Assembly: GCA_003696125.1 (NCBI GenBank)
Contig: RFHZ01000128.1
Coordinates: 1-5,976, forward strand
Length of the DNA: 5,976 nt
Direction: 5' to 3'
From: Nitrospinota bacterium
Lineage (GTDB): Bacteria > Tectomicrobia > Entotheonellia > J063
This document shows positions 1 to 5,247 of the stretch, piece by piece. The notes beneath the pieces are model-generated. The model was not told the DNA's origin. It made no database searches and saw only the letters and a list, made by a program, of their open reading frames with translations. The position numbers were made by a program, and so were the translations under genes. Each line of letters begins with the position of its first letter. The stretch's first letter is position 1.

Positions 1-3000
1 GGGGTAAGGGTGGCGGTCTTGGGGAGCTCGCCTTCCCAGAAATGGACCTTCTGGAGGTGCTTGTAAGTCGGCAGAGGTCCGGCAACCCGTTTGATCCCCT
101 GCTGAATGCGGCGCTGGAACGTCTTGGGATACCGTTGCCGGAAGGCGGGAGTGGGGACGATGACCGCATGAACCTCTTCGCCTGAGGCCCCGGGGGGGTG
201 CAGGCCGAGGACACAGATTTCGGCCACGCCCGGCACCTGCTTGTAGATCGCCTCCAGCTCTTCTGGATAGATGTTCTTTCCCGCTTCAGAGACGATCACC
301 TCTTTCTGGCGCCCGGTAATATAGAGGTAGCCCTCGGCGTCCTGGTACCCGAGGTCGCCGGTATACAGCCAGCCGTCTTTTAATACCCTGGCCGTTGCTT
401 TGGGATTGTGGAAGTACCCGCTCATGATGCCGGGACTGCACACCACGATCTCTCCTCTCCCCCGGGCATCCGGTTTGTCGATGCGGAGTTCGACCCCGGG
501 CAGGGGGAGTCCCACCGATCCTTTCTTGCTCCTCCCCGGAGGATTCACGGTGACCACCGGCCCGGCCTCGGTCAGGCCGTACCCCTCGTAGATGGGCAGG
601 TGGATCTGCTGGAAGGCTTCGTAAAGCTCTGGATCGAGGGCGGCGCCTCCGCTGATCAGGAAGCGGATCTTTCCGCCAAACAGCTTACGGGCCCGGGCCA
701 CCGATGCCTCTGAGAGCTGGTTCCAGTCGAGGTGACGCTGGAGGCAATCGTAGAGGAGTCGATAGAAGCGAGGCATGCCCAGGATGACCGTGGGTCTGGT
801 TTCCTGCATCGTCTTAAAGAGATGGCGGGAGCGGAGGGTATGGGCATAGGTGATGGTAGCCCCTACGGAGAGGGGGATGAGGAACCCGCAGGTAAACTCC
901 AGGGCGTGGTGGAGGGGGAGGACGGAGAGGAAGTGGTCGGTAGGCTGGGGATGGAAGACGGCTGAGATGGCCTGCACGTTGGCCAGGAAGTTCTTATGCG
1001 AGAGCATGACCCCCTGGGGATCGACGCTGGTTCCGGCGGTGAAGATGATGGAAGCGATCGATTCCGGCGTGGGAGGGGTAATCTCCCCGCGCTCCTCCTG
1101 GGGGGGCCTCTCCTCAAAGGGGGTGCACTCCTGGTTGATGTTGAGCAGATCGAGGGAGAATTCCGCCTCTCGATTGCGCTGCAGGGCTTCGGCAGAGAAA
1201 CGGGTATGGCAGAAGGCAGAGGTCAGGATAGCACGGGCCTGGGCAAAGCGGGCCAGGTTCCAGACCTCTGCTTCCGGTGTTTGCCAGTCGATGGGGAGAA
1301 CGGTGAGCCCCATCGACATCGCGGCCAGGTAGGCGATGCCCCACTCCGGCTGGTTTTCTGCATAGAGGAGCACCCGGTCTCCCCGCCGGTACCCGCGGTG
1401 CAGGAACTGGGCTATCATGCGCCGGATCAGGTTCTGCGCTTCGCGGTAGGAGTAGCGGACCCACTGCCCGTTCCGTTTGATCTGGAAGGCGATCTTGTGC
1501 GGTACCGCTACGGCGGTACGCTCGAAGAGTTCGTTGATGGTGGCAGGGGGAAGGAGAGGCACCTGCTCTTCCTCTGCCGATTCGATCTCTGCCTCCTCCA
1601 GCGAGGCCAGCGGGCTGCTATCGAGCTTGAGGATGTGTCGTTTTACCCCAGGGATGTGCACCTCCTGGATGTACCGTTTCCAGTCGATCTGGAGGACATC
1701 GAAGTTAAAGCGCTGCCGATCCTCCGGACCCAGGGACTCCAGCAACTCCTGCGTCTGGGTGGTATCAAAGCAGCAGTTCTGCGTGATATAGGGACCGTAG
1801 ATTTTGGCGTAGTAGAGGAGGCGCTCGGCCGCGGCGGAAAGGGTGGCCAGCCGGTAGCGCCAGGGAGCAGCCCAGCGGAAGGGGAGTCCATGTTCGCTGA
1901 TGGTACTGAGTAGAAGGAGGAGACGGGTTTTGCCGTAATGGGTCCAGTAGAAGCGACGGGGACCCGGGAAGCTCCAGCGGGCGACCCGGATCGGGTTCCC
2001 CTGCTTATCGAGCATCGGATGCTGGGAGAAATACTCGTAGCTGTAATCGAAGATCGTCCGGTTGGTTAAAGGATTCTGCGCCCCGGTAGCCACATGATAG
2101 ATGGAGAGGCCTCCGGTCTGGGAGGCACGGGCGATGGCGGCCAGGATGGCGTTGACCACGAAATCGACCGGAATCAAATCGAGGGTGGCCTCAGGGTTAA
2201 GCGGGAAGTTCTTCAGGCGACCCTTACCAAAGGCGATGATGATGGGATCGGCCATCCGGAACCCATCCAGCCAGCCAGGATAGGGTTCCAGCAGGCTACT
2301 CTCGATGATGGAAGGGCGAAGGATCACCACCGGCAGGTCTCCCCGCGTTGCGGCGATCAGATGTTCGCCAAGCGCCTTGGTGAAGGTATAGGTATCGTTC
2401 CATCCCCGCGATTTGGCCCAGCGCATCCCCTCTTCCACCAGTTGCTGGCGTACCCAGCGTTTCCGCAGTGCCTCTACCTGGGCCTTTAGCCGGGCTTCCT
2501 GGCGTTGTGGGTGTTGTCGTTGCGCCTGCCGGCGGAAGTGCTTCTCCATCCGCTGTGAGGCCAGCTCAATGCGGCGGCACCGGTCCAGGATATCCTGGAT
2601 CTCTCCTTTGAGGTCAAAGGAAGCGAGAGGAGCGCTCTCCTCCCCATCCCGCTGCAGGGTGGAGGGAGGATAGAGGGTTTCCACGATCTTTCCGCTGCGA
2701 TGGCTGTTAACATAGGCGGTAGAGACGTGGAGGTAGACGGCATGCCCGCAGGCGTTGGCAAAGCGGACCAGGTTTTGGGGAGCCAGGGTATTCTGCTGTA
2801 CCGCCTCGTCGAGAGGGGCATCGAACTTGACCACCGCCGCAGAGTTGATGATGATGTCCACTTCCCGGACCAGGGTCGAGTACTGCTCCAGCGACATCCC
2901 CAGCTCGGGATGGGTGATATCCCCGTTGATGGCCACCACCTTGCTGCGCACAAAGTGGTCAAAGGCGGGACCATATTCTTCCCGCAGGGAGGCAAAGACA

Positions 3001-3218
3001 TCCGAGGCCAGGATCTCTTTCTCAAAGCGTTCCTGTGCCGAGAGCAGCTCACCGTTGGCCAGTTCCTTGGGGCGGATCAGGAGATAGATCCGCTTCACCT
3101 CGGGGAGATCTTTCAGGATTTTCGCCAGAAGCGGCTTGCCCAGGAATCCGGTGACCCCGGTGATCAGGATCCCTTTCTGACGGAAGCATTGTGCGATACT
3201 GAATGTAGGAGTTCCCAT
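1..3218 (-). CDS. Fatty acyl-CoA reductase fused to an acyl-CoA synthetase-like (AMP-binding) domain; C-terminus cut by window edge
   Basis: I translated the frame without a break from ATG at 3218 to base 1 (1072 full codons). Residues ~15-360 form an NAD(P)-binding reductase domain of the FAR/thioester-reductase type: GVTGFLG dinucleotide loop (21-27), NSAAVVKFD (125-133), VSTAYVN (165-171) and the YxxxK catalytic pair Y277/K281. Residues ~380-535 resemble the FAR C-terminal ('sterile') domain. An acidic linker (533-553) leads to an ANL adenylation domain: LPLHHALEFTCGF (767-779), YEGYGLTE (877-884), YTGDLG (952-957), GRQKE (969-973). Known for the families: FARs reduce fatty acyl-CoA with NADPH to fatty aldehyde or alcohol, and ANL synthetases activate fatty acids with ATP and CoA. 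Inferred role: coupled activation and reduction of long-chain acyl groups, for example for wax or ether lipids. The P-loop and A10 motifs are degenerate, so the second domain may not be a normal synthetase. The start follows FAR family length; the ribosome site (AAAGAG) is weak. Confidence 0.88.
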   Translation of the reverse strand, partial: MGTPTFSIAQCFRQKGILITGVTGFLGKPLLAKILKDLPEVKRIYLLIRPKELANGELLSAQERFEKEILASDVFASLREEYGPAFDHFVRSKVVAINGDITHPELGMSLEQYSTLVREVDIIINSAAVVKFDAPLDEAVQQNTLAPQNLVRFANACGHAVYLHVSTAYVNSHRSGKIVETLYPPSTLQRDGEESAPLASFDLKGEIQDILDRCRRIELASQRMEKHFRRQAQRQHPQRQEARLKAQVEALRKRWVRQQLVEEGMRWAKSRGWNDTYTFTKALGEHLIAATRGDLPVVILRPSIIESSLLEPYPGWLDGFRMADPIIIAFGKGRLKNFPLNPEATLDLIPVDFVVNAILAAIARASQTGGLSIYHVATGAQNPLTNRTIFDYSYEYFSQHPMLDKQGNPIRVARWSFPGPRRFYWTHYGKTRLLLLLSTISEHGLPFRWAAPWRYRLATLSAAAERLLYYAKIYGPYITQNCCFDTTQTQELLESLGPEDRQRFNFDVLQIDWKRYIQEVHIPGVKRHILKLDSSPLASLEEAEIESAEEEQVPLLPPATINELFERTAVAVPHKIAFQIKRNGQWVRYSYREAQNLIRRMIAQFLHRGYRRGDRVLLYAENQPEWGIAYLAAMSMGLTVLPIDWQTPEAEVWNLARFAQARAILTSAFCHTRFSAEALQRNREAEFSLDLLNINQECTPFEERPPQEERGEITPPTPESIASIIFTAGTSVDPQGVMLSHKNFLANVQAISAVFHPQPTDHFLSVLPLHHALEFTCGFLIPLSVGATITYAHTLRSRHLFKTMQETRPTVILGMPRFYRLLYDCLQRHLDWNQLSEASVARARKLFGGKIRFLISGGAALDPELYEAFQQIHLPIYEGYGLTEAGPVVTVNPPGRSKKGSVGLPLPGVELRIDKPDARGRGEIVVCSPGIMSGYFHNPKATARVLKDGWLYTGDLGYQDAEGYLYITGRQKEVIVSEAGKNIYPEELEAIYKQVPGVAEICVLGLHPPGASGEEVHAVIVPTPAFRQRYPKTFQRRIQQGIKRVAGPLPTYKHLQKVHFWEGELPKTATLT

Positions 3219-3246
3219 CGGTATACTCTTTATGAAATAATAGCGT

Positions 3247-3268
3247 TTAAGAATATTTCTGGTCTTAA
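3247..3268. repeat. Inverted repeat in the leader of the reductase gene (possible operator)
   Basis: A perfect 6-bp inverted repeat, TTAAGA at 3247-3252 and TCTTAA at 3263-3268, has a 10-bp AT-rich spacer. It lies about 30-50 bases upstream of the minus-strand start at 3218 and downstream of the predicted promoter. The two arms are one helical turn apart in the way many dimeric regulators bind, but a repeat this short in AT-rich DNA could arise by chance. No regulator is identified. Confidence 0.25.
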
Positions 3269-3317
3269 CACCACCATGGAGAAATGGGGGATAAAGAATG
3301 CTACTTCAAAATGACTT

Positions 3318-3347
3318 TTTATACCCTATTTTCCTCTGCAGAGTCAA
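3318..3347 (-). promoter_or_regulatory. Sigma70-type promoter for the reductase-synthetase gene
   Basis: On the minus strand, TTGACT (-35, 3347-3342) is followed by an 18-bp spacer and TATAAA (-10, 3323-3318), each 5 of 6 to consensus. Transcription would start near 3311, giving a leader of about 93 nt before the ATG at 3218. The -35 box sits just after the T-run of the putative transporter terminator, so the reductase gene probably has its own transcription start rather than relying only on read-through. Confidence 0.6.
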
Positions 3348-3348
3348 G

Positions 3349-3365
3349 AAAAAACTCTTCTAGAG
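3349..3365 (-). terminator. Possible weak Rho-independent terminator of the transporter gene
   Basis: Downstream of the transporter stop codon, the minus strand carries CTCT-AGA-AGAG followed directly by six T (3354-3349). The stem is only 4 bp with a 3-base loop, much weaker than a standard intrinsic terminator, so the T-run may be the only meaningful part. Its position between the transporter and the next promoter is suitable, but read-through into the reductase gene is likely. Confidence 0.25.
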
Positions 3366-3390
3366 ATCTCCATGCCCCTCCTTTCTCCGG

Positions 3391-4698
3391 TCAGGGGAAG
3401 AGGAGGGAGGTGTTCTGAAAAAAGGTTCCGGCCACGGCCGCGGTCAAAAGACAGGCCAGGGTTGCTGCCAGCAGGGCACGGGGACCCAGGGCGGCCAGAT
3501 CTTTTGTGCGGCTCGGGGCAAGCGCGGCGATTCCTCCCACAAAGATGGCCAGAGAGGCGACATGAGCAAAGCCGGTTAAGGCATAGACACCGATGACGGC
3601 AGAGCGGGGATGCTGGAGGAGGCCGGCCGCGAGCAGCCTGCTCAGATCCTGGTACCCCTGGACCTCGGTAGCTACCGCCCTTTCCCCGATGATGCGGGCG
3701 ATCTCCAGCGCATCGGCCGGGGGCACACCGACCAGGAGGGTCAGGGGATAGAAGAGGTAACCGAGGAGGCCACGCAGGGACCAGTCGATTTCCACACCCA
3801 GCATCTGGTTGATCCAGGTGCCGGGCACTCCGATGAGGAGATCCAGCAGGGCGATCAGGCCCAGGAAGGCGAGGAGCAGGGCGACGATGCCGGCGACCAG
3901 GCGCAGGCCGGCGTTGGCTCCCTGGATGATCGCCTCGGTGAGGCTCCCTTCTCTTTCGTAGCAGGGAGTGATGTTTACACCCAGGGTCACCGGTGTTTCT
4001 GTTTCCGGGACCAGGAGTTTGGCCATGATGATGGCAGCCGGTGCAGAGAGGAGGGAGGCGGAGACCAGATGGCCGGCGATAAGCGGGAATTGCGGTTGCA
4101 GGATGAAGACGTAGAGGGCCATGACGCTGGAGGCGATGGTGGCCATCCCGGCGGTCAGGATGGTACAGAGTTCGGAACGGGTCAGGGTAGGGAGGTAGGG
4201 CCGAATGGTTAAGGCCGCCTCGATCCCGACAAAGATGTTGCTGGCGGCGCAGAGCGATTCGGCACCGCTGATACGGAGAAAGCGGGTAAACACCGAGGCA
4301 AAGGCACGGATGATCCAGGGCATGATACGGAGGTAGTACAGGGCCTGCATGAGGGCGGCAAAGAAGACCACGGTCGGCAGGGCCTGGAAGGCGAGGAAAA
4401 AACCGAGGGAGGTTTCCCCCTGGGTGTTGGTGGTGCCCGGGGGCAGGGCCAGCCGGCCGAAGAGGAACTGGGAGCCGGCGGTTGCGCTTTCCAGTACCTT
4501 GACCACCAGGGAGTTGATCAGCAGGCCGAAAGAGGCCCCGGCCGGTACGACGAAGATAAAGAGGGCAAAGCCTGCCTGCAGGAGGAGTCCCCAGCCGATG
4601 ACGCGCCAGTTGATCACCGTTCTATTGGTGGAGAAGGCCCACGCCAGGAGGAGCAAGCCCCAGATACCCACAAAACTCACCAGGTTGTAGATCTCCAT
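3391..4698 (-). CDS. Concentrative nucleoside transporter, CNT/NupC family
   Basis: This is a complete 435-residue integral membrane protein, close to the usual bacterial CNT length of about 400-430. It has hydrophobic segments throughout, beginning at residues 6-22 and 33-52. The CNT signature lies at 145-168: GAES, then NIFVGIEAAL (154-163) and IRPYL. It is followed by MATIASSVMALYV (185-197), GERAVATEV (338-346), TGFAHVAS (375-382) and GGIAALAP (388-395), in the order expected for HP1, TM4, HP2/TM7 and TM8. Known for the family: inner-membrane uptake of nucleosides driven by sodium or proton gradients. The sodium-site residues (N154, V157, S190/S191) look preserved. The normal GQTEAP is replaced by GIEAA, and the ribose-contact Asn of GFANxSS is His379, so the substrate could differ from standard nucleosides. 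The start is supported by AAGGA at 4703-4707, 4 bases upstream. A divergent promoter precedes it, and the reductase gene follows after about 170 bp on the same strand. Confidence 0.88.
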   Translation of the reverse strand: MEIYNLVSFVGIWGLLLLAWAFSTNRTVINWRVIGWGLLLQAGFALFIFVVPAGASFGLLINSLVVKVLESATAGSQFLFGRLALPPGTTNTQGETSLGFFLAFQALPTVVFFAALMQALYYLRIMPWIIRAFASVFTRFLRISGAESLCAASNIFVGIEAALTIRPYLPTLTRSELCTILTAGMATIASSVMALYVFILQPQFPLIAGHLVSASLLSAPAAIIMAKLLVPETETPVTLGVNITPCYEREGSLTEAIIQGANAGLRLVAGIVALLLAFLGLIALLDLLIGVPGTWINQMLGVEIDWSLRGLLGYLFYPLTLLVGVPPADALEIARIIGERAVATEVQGYQDLSRLLAAGLLQHPRSAVIGVYALTGFAHVASLAIFVGGIAALAPSRTKDLAALGPRALLAATLACLLTAAVAGTFFQNTSLLFP

Positions 4699-4730
4699 CT
4701 TGTCCTTGGATCATGCCGCAGGGGGGGAAT

Positions 4731-4753
4731 GAGATCGGGAATCCCGCTATCTC
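4731..4753 (-). other. Hairpin in the transporter mRNA leader
   Basis: In the minus-strand leader about 35 nt before the transporter ATG, GAGAT and ATCTC (outer, 5 bp) and CGGG and CCCG (inner, 4 bp) can pair around a 3-base loop with a 2-base bulge. A second perfect 7-bp inverted repeat, 4734-4740 with 4783-4789, would compete for the same bases. No known riboswitch class is recognised. It could be an RNA switch or simple chance pairing in GC-rich sequence. Confidence 0.3.
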
Positions 4754-4807
4754 CTCGGGTCTACTGCTTCTGCCAGACGCCATCCCGATTCTGCCTCGTT
4801 GTGGTTT

Positions 4808-4837
4808 AGGATAACAGACGGTGAGCCAGGATGTCAA
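4808..4837 (-). promoter_or_regulatory. Leftward promoter for the nucleoside transporter gene
   Basis: On the minus strand, a perfect TTGACA (4837-4832) is followed after 18 bp by TATCCT (4813-4808, 4 of 6 to consensus). Transcription would start near 4801, leaving a leader of about 103 nt before the ATG at 4698. The -35 box forms one arm of a 7-bp inverted repeat whose other arm is the -35 box of the rightward arsR promoter. Confidence 0.5.
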
Positions 4838-4842
4838 GCCTC

Positions 4843-4871
4843 TTGACAGGGAGGCCAGGGTATGGTATCTT
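4843..4871 (+). promoter_or_regulatory. Rightward promoter of the arsR-arsM operon
   Basis: A perfect -35 box TTGACA (4843-4848), a 17-bp spacer and TATCTT (4866-4871) make a near-ideal sigma70 promoter. The start of transcription would be near 4878, immediately before the palindromic operator, so a bound repressor would block initiation or early elongation. This placement also shows that the upstream ATG at 4831 cannot be the start of arsR, because it lies before the promoter. Confidence 0.7.
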
Positions 4872-4881
4872 ACATCGAAAC

Positions 4882-4897
4882 ATAGAAATATTTCGAT
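4882..4897. promoter_or_regulatory. Probable ArsR operator
   Basis: The 16-bp sequence ATAGAAATATTTCGAT is palindromic except for one central-flank base pair, with a perfect 10-bp core GAAATATTTC (4885-4894). A weaker extension reaches 4878-4901 with 10 of 12 positions paired. It is the most AT-rich dyad in the region, lies between the arsR promoter and its ribosome site, and resembles the AT-rich imperfect palindromes bound by ArsR/SmtB dimers. Binding by this ArsR is inferred from position and symmetry. Confidence 0.65.
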
Positions 4898-4902
4898 TTT
4901 TT

Positions 4903-4909
4903 GGGGAAG
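4903..4909 (+). promoter_or_regulatory. Ribosome binding site of arsR (decides the start)
   Basis: GGGGAAG lies 5 bases before ATG 4915. A longer in-frame reading from ATG 4831 exists, but it would run through the promoter and operator and has no comparable site, so 4915 is chosen. Confidence 0.65.
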
Positions 4910-4914
4910 AGCCG

Positions 4915-5247
4915 ATGCCCGATCTGGTGCAAGTCTTTAAAGCCCTGGCCAACGAACACCGGCTGGCCATCTTCACCTTACTGCGCGATGCCTGCTGCCT
5001 GATCGAACCAGAAGAAGAGGCCTTTCCCACGCCTCTGGCCGACAACGCGCTTACCGTGAACGACATCGTGGCCCACCTGCGGATCAGCCAGGCCACCGTC
5101 TCCCACCATCTGAAAGAGCTGGCCCAGGCCGGGCTCCTGGTGCGACGTAAGGTCGGACAAAACGTCTACTACCTGATCAATACGGACACCGTGGACGCCA
5201 TAAAAACCTTTTTTGCCCTAGCCAGTACAAGGAGGAACCACTCATGA
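4915..5247 (+). CDS. arsR: ArsR/SmtB-family arsenic-responsive transcriptional repressor
   Basis: The protein has 110 residues, a normal ArsR size. FKALANEHRLAIFTLL (8-23) matches the first helices of the family. LTVNDIVAHL (46-55) and the recognition region SQATVSHHLKEL (58-69) form the winged helix-turn-helix, and VRRKVGQNVYYLI (76-88) is the wing. Known for the family: dimers repress their own operon and release DNA when trivalent arsenic or antimony binds cysteine thiolates. The only cysteines are the adjacent pair C27-C28, just after the first long helix. The usual CVCDL-like site in the DNA-binding helix reads TVNDI and has no Cys. A stretch of about 19 residues (27-45, acidic) separates the pair from the helix. 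arsR overlaps arsM by ATGA and follows its own promoter and palindromic operator, which suggests autoregulation. Family assignment is firm; the exact inducer (arsenite or methylarsenite) is inference. Confidence 0.92.
   Translation: MPDLVQVFKALANEHRLAIFTLLRDACCLIEPEEEAFPTPLADNALTVNDIVAHLRISQATVSHHLKELAQAGLLVRRKVGQNVYYLINTDTVDAIKTFFALASTRRNHS
5231..5235 (+). promoter_or_regulatory. Ribosome binding site of arsM inside the end of arsR
   Basis: GGAGG lies 8 bases before ATG 5244, within the last codons of arsR. With the ATGA overlap it indicates translational coupling of the two genes and supports the arsM start. Confidence 0.75.

Noticed and set aside
1101-1107. G7 run as a possible frameshift in the large gene (a similar run lies near 191-197)
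   Set aside because: The minus-strand frame reads straight through both runs with conserved motifs on either side, so there is no sign of a break.
996-1913. Long plus-strand open frame of 305 codons
   Set aside because: It is the antisense shadow of the large minus-strand reductase-synthetase gene in GC-rich DNA. The translation shows no family motif, while the minus strand shows continuous conserved motifs.
3230-3277. Minus-strand upstream mini-ORF of 15 codons in the reductase leader
   Set aside because: It has no Shine-Dalgarno sequence and no recognisable leader-peptide composition such as a codon run. A short frame of this size is expected by chance.
3334-3343. Perfect 10-bp palindrome CTCTGCAGAG in the reductase promoter spacer
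   Set aside because: It lies between the -35 and -10 boxes and could be an operator, but it is short and has no second copy in the window, so I do not claim function.
3610-4212. Plus-strand open frame of 200 codons
   Set aside because: It is antisense to the nucleoside transporter and composed of Gly, Asp, Gln and Glu runs typical of a frame opposite membrane segments.
4831-4914. Longer in-frame start for arsR giving 28 extra residues
   Set aside because: The extension runs over a consensus promoter and the operator palindrome and has no good ribosome site. The family N-terminus fits ATG 4915.
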